DNA of 64,000 bases from Pseudomonas sihuiensis (GTDB taxonomy: Bacteria; Pseudomonadota; Gammaproteobacteria; Pseudomonadales; Pseudomonadaceae). The position numbers and the translations under genes are program-made. The notes beneath the pieces were generated by a model, which saw only the letters and a list, made by a program, of their open reading frames with translations, was not told where the DNA came from and searched no databases. Positions 9,724 to 19,286 of this stretch are shown here, in pieces (the stretch's first letter is position 1; each line of letters starts with the position of its first letter). The DNA lies in NCBI RefSeq assembly GCF_900106015.1, contig NZ_LT629797.1, forward strand, positions 682,001-746,000, in the 5' to 3' direction.

Positions 9724-10806
9724 TCAGCTGCCGTCCTGCTGAGGTGGCGGGCGTTCGTAGCGGGGCGTGAAGGCCTCGACGAAACCATTGCGCAGGATGG
9801 CGATGAAGGCCTGGAATGCACTGGTCTGCTGGTCGTGCACGCTACCGCTGAGTTCGACACGGGTGGCGAACTGGTCGCGGCGCTGGTTCTTCAGCAGTGT
9901 CTCGCTGCCGCCGACGATGGCCTCCCAGAGCGAGCGCAGCACGCCTTTATCTTCATCTTCGACGTCCTGCTCCCAGTCGAACACCTCGACATCACGCAGC
10001 AGGGGTTTGATGTAGCCGTTGAGCTGAGCATTTTTGGCTTGAGCTTCGACCACCAGGTCGCCGTTGCCGCGCTTGAAGTCGAAGCGGCCGTAGGCGCGGG
10101 CGAAGTCGTTGAAGCGCGTCAGGTCGATGTCCTGCGCACGCAGGCGCAGCTCGAAATCTTCGAACTGCTCGAATGGATCGAAGGTTGCCTCGGCCTCCAG
10201 TGGCGCGTGCTCCAGCAACAGCGCGCGACCTTCGAAGTGCGCGACCCGGTCGCCCGGTTCGTCACCGACATTGGTGAGGTTGTAGAGGCTGGCGTTGACC
10301 TGGTCTGCGCTCAGTTCCACCTTGGGATCGGTGGTGAAGTTGTGAAAGCTGATGCGGCCGTCTATCACCCGCAGTTCGTTGAGCGTGATCGGTAGCAGCT
10401 TGTTCAGCTGGTCGCGCCAGTCGGTGCCGGCACCGGTCTGGGTGGCCTGGTCATTTTCGCCTCCATCGACGAAGTTCAACTGCGGCCGCTCGAAGAATAC
10501 TTCCGCGACCACAGCGCGTTCCGACCACAGTGCCTGCCAGCTCACCGCCAGATCGATCAGCGGTGCGTCGAGCAGTGGCACCGGCACGTCGCCGCTACTC
10601 TTGACGATGCGCAGGTCGTTGATGCGGTAGGCGCCGCGCCACCAGGCCAGGTCGATATCAGCGATATGCCCACGGTAGTCGCCCATCTCGGCGAGCTTGT
10701 CGTTGAGGTAGTCACGGATCAGCCACGGCAGTGCGAGCTGCGCGGTCAGTACCAGCAGAACCAGGATGAGCAGAGCCCTGAGGGGCCAGCTGAAGCGTCG
10801 TTTCAT
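9724..10806 (-). CDS. DUF748 (AsmA-like) membrane-anchored protein
   Basis: The start is placed at the ATG at 10806, which directly precedes a positively charged end and a single transmembrane segment (about residues 8-26), giving 360 residues; an upstream in-frame start would add a non-membrane tail. The rest is a beta-rich periplasmic domain containing the DUF748 pattern seen in AsmA-like proteins, a superfamily linked to lipid transport or outer-membrane maintenance. It is divergent from cysK, sharing 127 bp of upstream DNA. Specific function unknown. Confidence 0.8.
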   Translation of the reverse strand: MKRRFSWPLRALLILVLLVLTAQLALPWLIRDYLNDKLAEMGDYRGHIADIDLAWWRGAYRINDLRIVKSSGDVPVPLLDAPLIDLAVSWQALWSERAVVAEVFFERPQLNFVDGGENDQATQTGAGTDWRDQLNKLLPITLNELRVIDGRISFHNFTTDPKVELSADQVNASLYNLTNVGDEPGDRVAHFEGRALLLEHAPLEAEATFDPFEQFEDFELRLRAQDIDLTRFNDFARAYGRFDFKRGNGDLVVEAQAKNAQLNGYIKPLLRDVEVFDWEQDVEDEDKGVLRSLWEAIVGGSETLLKNQRRDQFATRVELSGSVHDQQTSAFQAFIAILRNGFVEAFTPRYERPPPQQDGS

Positions 10807-10933
10807 GGCGGCGTCTGTCGGAGCAGTTATCTTCGATGGACTACGTTCACGCCGATCTGTTCGGCTGGACTGCATCCGCACCTGGGCATAGGCTGGTGCC
10901 CTTATTCATCATCCATCTGCTTAGGAAGGAATC

Positions 10934-11905
10934 ATGAGCCGCATTTTCGCTGACAACTCCCAGGCCATCGGCAATACGCCGCTGGTGATGATCAACCGCC
11001 TGGGGCCGAAAGGCGTGACCATCCTCGCCAAGATCGAGGGCCGCAACCCGGCCTATTCGGTCAAGTGCCGCATCGGCGCCAGCATGATCTGGGATGCCGA
11101 GGAGCGCGGGGTGCTCAAGCCGGGCATGACCATCGTCGAGCCGACCTCCGGCAATACCGGCATCGGCCTGGCCTTCGTCGCTGCAGCGCGTGGTTACAAG
11201 CTGGTGCTGACCATGCCGGCCTCGATGAGCCTGGAGCGGCGCAAGGTGCTCAAGGCCCTGGGCGCCGAGCTGGTGCTGACCGAGCCGGCCAAGGGCATGA
11301 AGGGCGCGATCGAGAAGGCCAACGAACTGGTGGCGGCCAACCCTGACTACTACTTGCCGCAGCAGTTCGAGAACCCGGCCAATCCGGCCATCCACGAAAA
11401 GACCACCGGCCCGGAAATCTGGCGCGACACCGAAGGCGCCATTGATGTGCTGGTCTCCGGCGTCGGCACCGGCGGCACCATCACCGGCGTTTCGCGTTAC
11501 ATCAAGCAGACCCAGGGCAAGCCGATCCTGTCGGTGGCAGTGGAGCCGGTAGGTTCGCCGGTGATCAGCCAGACCCTGGCTGGTGACGAGGTCAAGCCGG
11601 CTCCGCACAAGATCCAGGGGATCGGTGCCGGTTTCGTGCCGAAGAACCTCGATCTGGCGATGGTCGATCAGGTCGAGCAGGTCACTGACGATGAGGCCAA
11701 GGCCATGGCCCTGCGCCTGATGCGCGAGGAAGGCATTCTCTGTGGTATCTCCTGCGGTGCGGCGATGGCAGTGGCGGTGCGTCTGGCGGAGAAGCCGGAG
11801 ATGCAGGGCAAGACCATGGTGGTGATCCTGCCGGACTCCGGCGAGCGCTATCTGTCGAGCATGCTGTTCAGCGATATGTTCACCGAGCAGGAGCTGCAGC
11901 AGTAA
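10934..11905 (+). CDS. cysK: Cysteine synthase A (O-acetylserine sulfhydrylase)
   Basis: Makes L-cysteine from O-acetylserine and sulfide, using PLP. The PLP lysine is Lys44 in [12 protein letters not shown]; the substrate loop [10 protein letters not shown] and the phosphate-binding GTGGTITG are intact. The 323 residues match CysK rather than the shorter CysM. A strong AGGAAGGA site precedes the ATG. It stands alone, with a hairpin and two repeat elements downstream. Confidence 0.95.
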   Translation: MSRIFADNSQAIGNTPLVMINRLGPKGVTILAKIEGRNPAYSVKCRIGASMIWDAEERGVLKPGMTIVEPTSGNTGIGLAFVAAARGYKLVLTMPASMSLERRKVLKALGAELVLTEPAKGMKGAIEKANELVAANPDYYLPQQFENPANPAIHEKTTGPEIWRDTEGAIDVLVSGVGTGGTITGVSRYIKQTQGKPILSVAVEPVGSPVISQTLAGDEVKPAPHKIQGIGAGFVPKNLDLAMVDQVEQVTDDEAKAMALRLMREEGILCGISCGAAMAVAVRLAEKPEMQGKTMVVILPDSGERYLSSMLFSDMFTEQELQQ

Positions 11906-11916
11906 AGCAGCTGCAG

Positions 11917-11953
11917 GCGTAGGGTGGATCAATGAAGCGCGATCCACCTACGC
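11917..11953 (+). terminator. Stem-loop after cysK
   Basis: GCGTAGGGTGGATC pairs with GATCCACCTACGC apart from one bulged G, with a 10-base loop, 12 bases after the stop. There is no T-tract; it resembles an interspersed Pseudomonas hairpin that may work as a terminator. Confidence 0.5.
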
Positions 11954-11972
11954 TTGGCCTGACCGCCAGTCC

Positions 11973-12032
11973 GTAGCCTGGATGCAATCCGGGGAGTCAC
12001 GCCGCCTGCGCCCCGGATTTCATCCGGGCTAC
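11973..12032. repeat. REP-type inverted repeat (GTAGCCCGGATG family)
   Basis: Paired arms; the left arm starts GTAGCCTGGATG with one change from the common form, and the right arm ends CATCCGGGCTAC. Confidence 0.85.
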
Positions 12033-12051
12033 TTTCTAAATGGCTCCTTTC

Positions 12052-12124
12052 GTAGGAGCCCCGCCCCGGGGCGAAGCTTTTCAATTTTGCGCTGCCCAGA
12101 TTCGCGGCGGGGCGCCGCTTCTAC
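12052..12124. repeat. GTAGGAGC-type inverted repeat pair
   Basis: Left arm GTAGGAGCCCCGCCCCGGGG and right arm CGGCGGGGCGCCGCTTCTAC are imperfectly complementary. This second REP class recurs at 47704 and 61513. Confidence 0.75.
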
Positions 12125-12183
12125 AGGTTCGTGGTTCCGCAAGGCCTCTAGGCTTTCGCCACGCCTGGCCTGACTACCAGTCC

Positions 12184-12243
12184 GTAGCCCGGATGCAATC
12201 CGGGAACTTTCATCGCCTGTCTCCCGGATTTCATCCGGGCTAG
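12184..12243. repeat. REP-type inverted repeat overlapping a stop codon
   Basis: A full GTAGCCCGGATG pair whose right end (GGGCTAG) supplies the TAG stop codon of the EamA gene on the minus strand. Confidence 0.85.
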
Positions 12244-13130
12244 GTTTTGGTCACGCTTGGGCGCACCACCAGCCAAAGCGCCAACGCGATCAGCACGCAG
12301 CCGGGGAGGTAGTCCCAGCTCAGCGGCTCACCCAGCAGCAGCGCGCCCCACAACACGCCGAACGGCGGGATCAGGAAGGTGGTGGTGCTAGCCCTGATCG
12401 GCCCGATATCGGCCAGCAAACGGAAATACAGCACATAGGCGAAGGCCGTGCAGACCAGGCCGAGGGCGGCCAGCGACAGCCATACCTCGATGCCACCCCA
12501 GCTTGGCGGTGGTTGCAGCGCCAGGCTGCCCGCGAACAGCGGCAGCAGGAACAGGCTGGCCCCCACCAAGCTGGCAAAGGCGGTCAGGCGATTGTCCAGG
12601 CCGCCCTGTTGGCCGATCCAGCGTCGAGTAAGGAAACCAGCGAAGCCGTAGCAGGTGGTGGCCACCAGGCAGGCACCGGCGCCGAGCAGCAGTTGCAGGT
12701 CGAAGGCCACTGGGCCGGTGCGGGTCAGCACCGCTACGCCGAGCAGGCCGAGAAACACGCCCGCCGCCTTGCTCGGGGTGATGCCCTCATGGAAGAACAG
12801 TGCGCCGATCAGCACGCCCATCAGGGGTGTGGTGGCGTTGAAGATCGCCGAATAACCGGCCGGCAGGATCAGTGCCGCCAGGCAATACATGGCCGAGGGC
12901 AGGCCTGCGTTGATCACGCCCAGCCCCAGGCAGATGCGCAGTTTGCCGCGAAAGTCCCAGTTACTGCGCAGCAGCAGGAGCAACGCCAGCAGCCCCAGCG
13001 CGCCGAAGCTGGCGCGAAAGAACGCGGTCGGCATGCTGCCCAGCACCGGTGCGGCAACGCGCATGAACAGGAAGCTGGCGCCCCAGATGGCGGCGAGCAG
13101 CAGCAGGCGGAGCAGGTCGGCGGTACGCAA
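12240..13130 (-). CDS. EamA/DMT family transporter
   Basis: A roughly ten-helix drug/metabolite transporter with two EamA repeats. The frame stays open upstream into a REP element, but that stretch encodes no family sequence. The start is placed at the TTG at 13130, just before [19 protein letters not shown], the usual first helix, giving 296 residues. The stop codon lies inside a REP element, so the last residues may have been changed when the repeat arrived. Substrate unknown; family members export amino acids or metabolites. It is divergent from aceK. Confidence 0.8.
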   Translation of the reverse strand: MRTADLLRLLLLAAIWGASFLFMRVAAPVLGSMPTAFFRASFGALGLLALLLLLRSNWDFRGKLRICLGLGVINAGLPSAMYCLAALILPAGYSAIFNATTPLMGVLIGALFFHEGITPSKAAGVFLGLLGVAVLTRTGPVAFDLQLLLGAGACLVATTCYGFAGFLTRRWIGQQGGLDNRLTAFASLVGASLFLLPLFAGSLALQPPPSWGGIEVWLSLAALGLVCTAFAYVLYFRLLADIGPIRASTTTFLIPPFGVLWGALLLGEPLSWDYLPGCVLIALALWLVVRPSVTKT

Positions 13131-13225
13131 GGCGGAGTATCCGGCAGGGTGGGGCCGAGAGTGTTGCCGCTGGGCGGGGTTCTGGCAATCCGCATCGCGC
13201 TTTCGAACGAGATTTACGCCATCCC

Positions 13226-13285
13226 GTAGCCCGGATGAAATCCGGGAGGACTTGAGCGATAGTCCCCGGATTACATCCGGGCTAC
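13226..13285. repeat. REP-type inverted repeat (GTAGCCCGGATG family)
   Basis: A paired copy in the shared upstream region of the EamA gene and aceK, so it sits between divergent genes rather than at gene ends. Confidence 0.85.
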
Positions 13286-13341
13286 GTTTGGCCGGCGTTG
13301 AGGCTAAGCTCGCTTCACTCATTTCCTTGCGAGGTACTTCC

Positions 13342-15060
13342 ATGGCGCAGCAATGGCCGGCCGGCGAGATCGCTCGCCTGATCCTCGATGGCTTCGACGA
13401 TTATCGCGAGCATTTTCGCCAGATCACCGATGGTGCCCGTGTACGCTTCGAACAGGCGCAGTGGCAGGAAGCGCAGCAAGCCTCGGCGGCGCGCATCAAC
13501 CTCTACGAAGAGAAGGTCGCAGAAACCCGCGAGCACCTGCTGCAAGGGTTCGATGCTTCGCTGCTGGACGTCGGGCAGTGGCCGCTGGTCAAGAGCGCCT
13601 ATATCGCCTTGATCGATCTGCGTTTCGACGATGAGCTGGCGGAAACCTGGTTCAACTCGATCTTCTGCAGCCTGTTCAGCCATGACCAGATCAGCGATGG
13701 CTGCATGTTCATCCACACCACCCGGCCATCGCTACGCAACCAGCCCAGCGCCGCCCAGACGCGCTGCTATCGGCCGGCTGGCGAGCTGCACCTGGCATTG
13801 CAGGCGATCTTCGACGATTACCGTTTCGACGCCCCCTACGAGGATCTGCCGCGCGACCTGCAACGTCTGCAGGAGCAACTGCGCGCCAGCCTGCCGGATT
13901 GGGTGTGCAAGGATCCTGAGTTGTGCATCGAGCTGTTTTCCTCGGTGCTGTATCGCAACAAGGGCGCCTACCTGATCGGGCGCATCTACACCCGAGAGGA
14001 GCAGTGGCCGCTGGCGATCCCGCTGCTGCATCGCGAAGGGCAGGGTATCCAGGCCGATGCGGTGATCACCGACGAGGCGGAGGTGTCGATCATCTTCTCC
14101 TTCACCCGCAGCTATTTCATGGTGGACGTGGCCATTCCGGCCGAGTTCGTCGGCTTTCTCAAGCGCATCCTGCCGGGCAAGCACATCGCCGAGCTGTACA
14201 CCTCGATCGGCTTCTACAAGCACGGCAAATCCGAGTTCTACCGCGCCCTGATCGGCCACCTGGCCAGCACCGATGATCGCTTCATCATGGCGCCCGGCGT
14301 GCGTGGCATGGTCATGAGCGTGTTCACCCTGCCGGGCTTCAATACCGTGTTCAAGATCATCAAGGACCGCTTCGCTCACGCCAAGACAGTGGACCGCAAG
14401 ACGGTGATCGAGAAGTACCGCCTGGTGAAAAGCGTCGACCGCGTAGGGCGCATGGCCGATACCCAGGAGTTTGCCGACTTCCGTTTTCCCAAGGCCAAGT
14501 TCGAGCCTGAGTGCCTCGCCGAGCTGCTGGAGGTGGCACCGTCCACCGTGGTGGTGGAGGGTGACACCGTGCTGGTACGACACTGCTGGACCGAGCGGCG
14601 CATGACCCCGCTCAACCTCTACCTGGAAAGTGCCAACGAGGCGCAGGTACGCGAGGCGCTGGATGACTACGGCCTGGCCATCAAACAACTGGCGGCGGCC
14701 AATATCTTCCCTGGCGACATGTTGCTGAAGAACTTCGGCGTCACTCGCCATGGCCGCGTGGTGTTCTACGACTACGACGAGATCTGCTTTCTTACCGAAG
14801 TGAACTTCCGGCGCATCCCGCCGCCGCGTTTCCCCGAGGACGAGATGAGTTCCGAGCCCTGGTATTCGGTGGGGCCGATGGACGTGTTTCCCGAGGAGTT
14901 TCCGCCGTTCCTGTTCGCCGATATCAAGCAGCGCCGGCTCTTCAGCCAGTTGCATGGCAATCTCTATGAGGCCGATTACTGGAAACAATTGCAGGAGGCG
15001 ATTCGCGCGGGCAAGGTGATCGACGTGTTCCCGTATCGACGCAAGAGTCCGGTGATTTGA
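13342..15060 (+). CDS. aceK: Isocitrate dehydrogenase kinase/phosphatase
   Basis: Phosphorylates and dephosphorylates isocitrate dehydrogenase, switching carbon between the TCA cycle and the glyoxylate shunt. The 572-residue length, the nucleotide-binding stretch APGVRGMVM (from about residue 317) and the C-terminal catalytic segment with [10 protein letters not shown] match AceK. The start is the ATG at 13342, preceded by GAGG; a longer open frame upstream crosses a REP element and is not coding. As in other pseudomonads, it is not beside aceA or aceB. Confidence 0.95.
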   Translation: MAQQWPAGEIARLILDGFDDYREHFRQITDGARVRFEQAQWQEAQQASAARINLYEEKVAETREHLLQGFDASLLDVGQWPLVKSAYIALIDLRFDDELAETWFNSIFCSLFSHDQISDGCMFIHTTRPSLRNQPSAAQTRCYRPAGELHLALQAIFDDYRFDAPYEDLPRDLQRLQEQLRASLPDWVCKDPELCIELFSSVLYRNKGAYLIGRIYTREEQWPLAIPLLHREGQGIQADAVITDEAEVSIIFSFTRSYFMVDVAIPAEFVGFLKRILPGKHIAELYTSIGFYKHGKSEFYRALIGHLASTDDRFIMAPGVRGMVMSVFTLPGFNTVFKIIKDRFAHAKTVDRKTVIEKYRLVKSVDRVGRMADTQEFADFRFPKAKFEPECLAELLEVAPSTVVVEGDTVLVRHCWTERRMTPLNLYLESANEAQVREALDDYGLAIKQLAAANIFPGDMLLKNFGVTRHGRVVFYDYDEICFLTEVNFRRIPPPRFPEDEMSSEPWYSVGPMDVFPEEFPPFLFADIKQRRLFSQLHGNLYEADYWKQLQEAIRAGKVIDVFPYRRKSPVI

Positions 15061-15147
15061 CGGAGGCTGGTTGAAATCCGTTTGGCCCGGCCTAATCTTA
15101 TAGGTGAGCCGCTGGCTCTTCCCTTTACTTGGCAGGAGGTCGTACCC

Positions 15148-15276
15148 ATGCTCGCCAAGCTGCAAGAACAACTGCAAGCCCTGCTGCAGGCCCTTGGCCT
15201 CGCCCCGCAACCTCAGCCGATTCGCATCAGTGAAGCCGAGCAGCAACGCCTGCGCCGCGAGCGTCAGCGTCGCTGA
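15148..15276 (+). CDS. Small uncharacterised protein, 42 residues
   Basis: An ATG 8 bases after a strong GGAGG opens a 42-residue amphipathic protein: an N-terminal Leu/Gln-rich helix (LAKLQEQLQALLQALGL), a Pro-Gln hinge, and a basic C-terminal helix rich in Arg. No family recognised. It lies 87 bases after aceK and ends 6 bases before the convergent hydrolase gene. The good ribosome site and compact helical design favour a real gene. Confidence 0.6.
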   Translation: MLAKLQEQLQALLQALGLAPQPQPIRISEAEQQRLRRERQRR

Positions 15277-15282
15277 AACTCG

Positions 15283-16014
15283 TCAGGTGAGCCGATGGGC
15301 GTCGAACCAGGCGTCTATCAGCTCGCGCATCCGCTCTCCCGAGAAACTCGCGAAATGTCCGCCATGCACGGTGCGTACGGGCAGCTCGCGCAGGCGCGCA
15401 AGACTGCGCGCGTAATCTTCCAGATTCGAGTGGTAGGCGTCTTCGATCAGCGGGCCATCGTAGAGGATGTCGCCGGAAAACAGCGTATGCGTCTGCGCTT
15501 CCCACAGGCTGATGCCGCCCGGTGAATGTCCGGGCGTGTGCAGCACCTGCAATACCCGATTGCCCAGATCCAGTACGTCGCCATCTTCGACCAAGCGCGT
15601 GGCCGGCGCTGCACGTACGCGGTATTCGGCGTAGCACAGCGGGCAATCCGGGTGCGCCTCGAACATGTCGTCGCCGACGAAGTCGGTGGCCAGGGTATTG
15701 GCACCGTCCGGTGCGGCGAGGATATCGGCCTCGGCCGGATGCACCAGGCGCTCATCGAACTCGTGATGCCCGGCGATATGGTCGAAGTGGCAGTGGCTGG
15801 CCACCGCCAGCAGCGGCTTTTCGGTCAGCCACGGCAGTTGCTCGCGCAGGCTGACCAGCCCGGAACCCGAGTCGATCAGCACGTCATGCTCGCGCCCCTG
15901 CACATGCCACATGTTGCAGCGATAGAAGGGGCGCACGTAAGGCTCATGGATCAGGCAGATTCCATCGTGGCGGTGCTCCACCTCGAACCAGCGGTCACGG
16001 CTGACGATTTTCAT
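15283..16014 (-). CDS. Metallo-beta-lactamase fold hydrolase
   Basis: The 243-residue cytoplasmic protein carries the metal motif HCHFDHIAGH, a later HTPGHSPGG and GDILYDG, and a final HGGH, all features of the glyoxalase II-like MBL superfamily. It would hydrolyse a thioester, lactone or similar bond with a two-metal centre. Substrate unknown. It is downstream of the NCS1 permease on the same strand, across 115 bases that hold two hairpins, so it may be the last gene of that set. Confidence 0.8.
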   Translation of the reverse strand: MKIVSRDRWFEVEHRHDGICLIHEPYVRPFYRCNMWHVQGREHDVLIDSGSGLVSLREQLPWLTEKPLLAVASHCHFDHIAGHHEFDERLVHPAEADILAAPDGANTLATDFVGDDMFEAHPDCPLCYAEYRVRAAPATRLVEDGDVLDLGNRVLQVLHTPGHSPGGISLWEAQTHTLFSGDILYDGPLIEDAYHSNLEDYARSLARLRELPVRTVHGGHFASFSGERMRELIDAWFDAHRLT

Positions 16015-16057
16015 GGTCGTTCCTCAAACCGGGTTCGCACCCTGCGGTGGCCTCGGT

Positions 16058-16114
16058 GGCGGGTTGCACCCGCCCTACGGGGCGTCGTTTCCGGTCGGGC
16101 GGGTGCTACCCGCC
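16058..16114. repeat. Two tandem GGCGGGT hairpins
   Basis: GGCGGGT-N3-ACCCGCC occurs at 16058-16074 and again at 16098-16114, between the permease and hydrolase genes. It is probably an interspersed hairpin that acts at mRNA ends. Confidence 0.55.
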
Positions 16115-16129
16115 ACGGTTGTCATCACG

Positions 16130-17470
16130 CTACGCCAGCTGTGCCCGTGGCACCAGCACCCAGCGCCGCAGCACGGCGTAGCTGGCAGCGGTGATCAGGA
16201 ATACCGGCAGCGAAGCGCCCCAGGCCAGCGGCGAGACCCAGCCCCAGTAGTAGGCCAGCACCGCGCCCAGGCCGTAGGCGACGAAGGCGGCCGGGTTGAA
16301 GCCGTTCAGGTAGCGATAGCGGCCGCCATCTTCACTGAGCAGCTCATCCACCGCGTAGTCGCCCTTGTGGATCACGAAGTAGTCGGCGATCAGCACCGCA
16401 AAGGCAGGGATGAACACACTGCCGATCACCAGCAGGAAGCTCTGGAAGTTGTCGAGAATACCGGGAATCTGCGAGCCGAGGATCGACAGCACGCCGATGC
16501 AGAGTGCGGGCTTCCAGAACGGGGTTTTCGGGCTGATGTTGAGGTACGACAGCGAAGCGCTGTAGACGCACATGACGTTGGTGGTCATCACCGAGAGGAA
16601 CACCACGATCGCCGCCGGCAAGCCGAAGCCGAAACCTGCCAGCAATACCGCCGGGTCGTAGGTCTGCTCCATACCGGTCAGCACCGAGAAACCCGATACG
16701 GTCGCGCCCAGGCCCATAGCCAGCAGGGTGGCCGCGACATAGCCGACCCAGGTGCCGACCCCCGCCACGCCCTGGCTGCGGCAGTTGCGGTTGTAGTCGG
16801 CGGCCAGCGGAATCCAGGAAAACGCGGTGGCGATGACGATATCGAAGGCGATGCCGGGGGTGATCTCGTTGCGCGGTTCGGTGGGCATAGACAACAGATT
16901 GGCGAACTCGAATTTCTGCCCCATCACATAGAACACCGCGCCGGCCAGCAGGAGCATGCCTATGGCAGCCCAGCGCTCGGCCCGCTCGATGCCCAGGTGA
17001 CCGCGCAGGGCGATCAGCAGCACCAGGGTCTCGCAGAGGATGGTGAACAGCGGCAGGTTGGAGTAGCCGGTCAGGTGCTCCACCGCATAGTTCAGGCTCA
17101 TGCCGGCCAGCAGTGCCTGGATCCAGCTCCAGGCCAGCAGGGTCAGCAGGTTGACCAGTGACGGCAGCTTGGCGCCGTGTACGCCGTAGCTGCCGCGCGC
17201 CAGCACCATGGTGGTCAGGCCCGAGCGTTGGCCCATCAGGCCGACCAGCACCAGCGGCAGGATGCCGATACCGGAGCCGATCAGGACGATGAGCATGGCC
17301 TGGGTGAATTTCAGATCCGGCACCAGCAACATGCCGGTGAGGATGGTGGTGACCACCACGTTGGCGCCCAGCCACAGGGCGATGGTGCCGCCCAGGCCGA
17401 GGCTGCGATGCGCCTTGTCGGTAGGGGCAAGGCCGTCCTGGCCGAAATGCTGGCTGAGATTCTTGAACAT
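16130..17470 (-). CDS. NCS1 family permease (cytosine/purine permease-like)
   Basis: A 446-residue integral membrane protein with about twelve hydrophobic segments and the NCS1 layout, for example the N-terminal SLGLGGTIALWLGANVVV segment. NCS1 proteins import nucleobases, hydantoins, vitamins and related compounds by cation symport. Here it follows gbuA, a YjiH-type protein and a decarboxylase on the same strand, so a guanidino compound or related substrate is plausible, but this is inferred from position. A 193-base gap with repeats separates it from the decarboxylase gene. Confidence 0.85.
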   Translation of the reverse strand: MFKNLSQHFGQDGLAPTDKAHRSLGLGGTIALWLGANVVVTTILTGMLLVPDLKFTQAMLIVLIGSGIGILPLVLVGLMGQRSGLTTMVLARGSYGVHGAKLPSLVNLLTLLAWSWIQALLAGMSLNYAVEHLTGYSNLPLFTILCETLVLLIALRGHLGIERAERWAAIGMLLLAGAVFYVMGQKFEFANLLSMPTEPRNEITPGIAFDIVIATAFSWIPLAADYNRNCRSQGVAGVGTWVGYVAATLLAMGLGATVSGFSVLTGMEQTYDPAVLLAGFGFGLPAAIVVFLSVMTTNVMCVYSASLSYLNISPKTPFWKPALCIGVLSILGSQIPGILDNFQSFLLVIGSVFIPAFAVLIADYFVIHKGDYAVDELLSEDGGRYRYLNGFNPAAFVAYGLGAVLAYYWGWVSPLAWGASLPVFLITAASYAVLRRWVLVPRAQLA

Positions 17471-17548
17471 GGAACGACTCCCCGATGCTTGATTATTGGT
17501 ATTGGTGGGCGGCAGTCAGTGGTACAGCTGAATCTTGTGGTTATGGCC

Positions 17549-17644
17549 GTGGCCCGGATGCGATCCGGGAGTACGGTGGATGTCGCGGCTAAAGCCCCTC
17601 CCACAGGGATACCCGGCTATCTGTGGGATCGGCTTTAGCCGCGA
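17549..17644. repeat. Mixed repeat cluster between permease and decarboxylase genes
   Basis: A single GTAGCCCGGATG-type half element (17549-17569) is followed by an inverted pair TCGCGGCTAAAGCC / GGCTTTAGCCGCGA (17582-17644), a common Pseudomonas REP form. Confidence 0.75.
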
Positions 17645-17663
17645 TCAATCGCGATCGATGTAG

Positions 17664-19265
17664 TCAGGGATGAAAGGGCGCAGCCTCCTGCACTTCGATG
17701 ATCAAGGGGCGGTCGTCGGGCGCGCTGCGCAGCAGCTCGGCCAGATGGGAATGATTGCGCGCACGCTCGGCGGCGCAGCCAAAGCCACGGGCGATGGCCA
17801 GCAGATCAGGCGTGTAGATGTCGACGGCAATCGGGGTGATATCGCGGCGCTGCATGTAGCGCTTGATCTCGCCGTAGCCGGCGTTGTTCCACAGCAGCAC
17901 GATGATACCGACCCTGGCCTCTACGGCACTGGCCAGCTCGGCGATGGTGAACTGAATACCGCCATCACCCATCAGGCTGATCACCGGCCGCGAAGGTTCG
18001 GCCAGCTTGGCGCCGATGGCTGCCGGCAGACCGTAGCCGAGGGTGCCGTAGCCGGTGGAGGCGTTGAACCAGCGCCGCGCACCGTCCAGTTCGACCAGAT
18101 GGTTGCCGCTGTACACGGTCTGCGTCGAGTCGCCGACGAAGCGGGCGTCGGGCAGGGCATCGAGGATGCAGTCGAACAGCTGGCGGTAATGCGCCCAACC
18201 GCTGAAGTCCTCGTTCAGGCGCGCCTGCACGGCTGCGGTACGCCGGGCGCCGGGGCTGCCTGCGTTGGCTTCGCGCGGGTCGAACTCGGCCAGCAGCATG
18301 CGCATGGCCACGCGGGCATCGCCCTGGATCGCCAGATGCGGGGTGAAGTTGCGCTGCAATTGCTGAGCGTCGATGTCGATGCGGATCAGTCGGCCGGGTA
18401 GGCGGAAGTCGCCGTCGAACACCACGTCGTAGTCAGTCTCGCCCAGCTCGGTGCCGATGGCCAGTACCACGTCGGCCTCCAATGCCAGGTCTCGCACCGG
18501 TCGCAGCGATTGGTTGCTGCCCAGCAGCAGCGGATGGCCCGGCGGCAGCAGGCCCTTGGCATTGATGGTCAGCGCGGTCGGCACATCCAGTGCAGCGGCC
18601 AGAGCACGGGCTTCAGCCTCGGCGGATACGCAACCGCCGCCCAGCAGCAGGAGAGGGCGCTTGGCCTGCTTGAGCAGGCCAGCGGCCTCACGGATCAGCG
18701 TGCGGTTGGGCGCCGGGCGGTGCACCGTTGGCCGTGGCGCCGGGGTCATATGCGTGGCGTCTGCGGTGATGATGTCCAATGGCAGTTCGATATGCACCGG
18801 GCGCGGGCGCTCGCCTTCGAATACGGCGAAGGCGCGAGCCAGCACGCCGGGCAGCTCCTCGACGCTCATCAGCGTGTGGCTGAAGGCGGTGACGCCGGCG
18901 GTCATCGCCCGCTGGTTGGGCAGCTCGTGCAGATAGCCCTTGCCCAGGCCCAGGCGCGCGCGCTCGTTGACGCTGGAAATCACCAGCATCGGGATCGAGT
19001 CGGCGTAAGCCTGGCCCATGGCGGTGAGGATGTTGGTCATCCCTGGGCCGGTGATGATGAAGCACACACCCGGTTTGCCCGAGACGCGCGCATAACCGTC
19101 GGCCATGAAGCCGGCGCCCTGTTCGTGACGCGGGGTGACGTGGCGGATGCTGCTCGAGGGCAGGCCGCGATAGAGCTCGACGGTGTGCACGCCGGGGATG
19201 CCGAACACGGTGTCGACGCCCCAGGCTTCCAGTTGCTTGACGAGAAATTCGCCGCAGGTGGTCAT
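17664..19265 (-). CDS. ThDP-dependent decarboxylase, probable 2-ketoarginine decarboxylase
   Basis: The 533-residue enzyme has the three domains of the acetolactate synthase/pyruvate decarboxylase family. The activating glutamate is Glu48 in RHEQGAGFMADGYAR, and the ThDP/Mg2+ motif runs from GDGGIQFT to LLWNN near the C-terminus. Family members annotated 5-guanidino-2-oxopentanoate decarboxylase convert 2-ketoarginine to 4-guanidinobutyraldehyde. The gbuA gene in the same set acts two steps later, which supports this call. Aldehyde dehydrogenase and arginine transaminase genes are not in the window. It could still be another 2-oxoacid decarboxylase. Confidence 0.8.
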   Translation of the reverse strand: MTTCGEFLVKQLEAWGVDTVFGIPGVHTVELYRGLPSSSIRHVTPRHEQGAGFMADGYARVSGKPGVCFIITGPGMTNILTAMGQAYADSIPMLVISSVNERARLGLGKGYLHELPNQRAMTAGVTAFSHTLMSVEELPGVLARAFAVFEGERPRPVHIELPLDIITADATHMTPAPRPTVHRPAPNRTLIREAAGLLKQAKRPLLLLGGGCVSAEAEARALAAALDVPTALTINAKGLLPPGHPLLLGSNQSLRPVRDLALEADVVLAIGTELGETDYDVVFDGDFRLPGRLIRIDIDAQQLQRNFTPHLAIQGDARVAMRMLLAEFDPREANAGSPGARRTAAVQARLNEDFSGWAHYRQLFDCILDALPDARFVGDSTQTVYSGNHLVELDGARRWFNASTGYGTLGYGLPAAIGAKLAEPSRPVISLMGDGGIQFTIAELASAVEARVGIIVLLWNNAGYGEIKRYMQRRDITPIAVDIYTPDLLAIARGFGCAAERARNHSHLAELLRSAPDDRPLIIEVQEAAPFHP

Positions 19266-19286
19266 GGTCAGGTCCTTGTGTCGACG

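Larger units (their letters stand above)
11906..12239. other. Repeat-filled intergenic region between cysK and the EamA gene
   Basis: These 334 bases hold no credible gene. They contain a hairpin that may end cysK (11917-11953), two GTAGCCCGGATG repeats and one GTAGGAGC-type repeat pair between the convergent genes. Confidence 0.8.

Noticed and set aside
12513..13229. Plus-strand open frames opposite the EamA, decarboxylase and transporter genes
   Set aside because: Gln/Ala/Gly/Arg-rich translations are typical antisense shadows in GC-rich DNA; the minus-strand proteins show real families.
13131..13343. N-terminal extension of the EamA protein
   Set aside because: It would be encoded by a REP element and adds 71 non-hydrophobic residues before the first helix.
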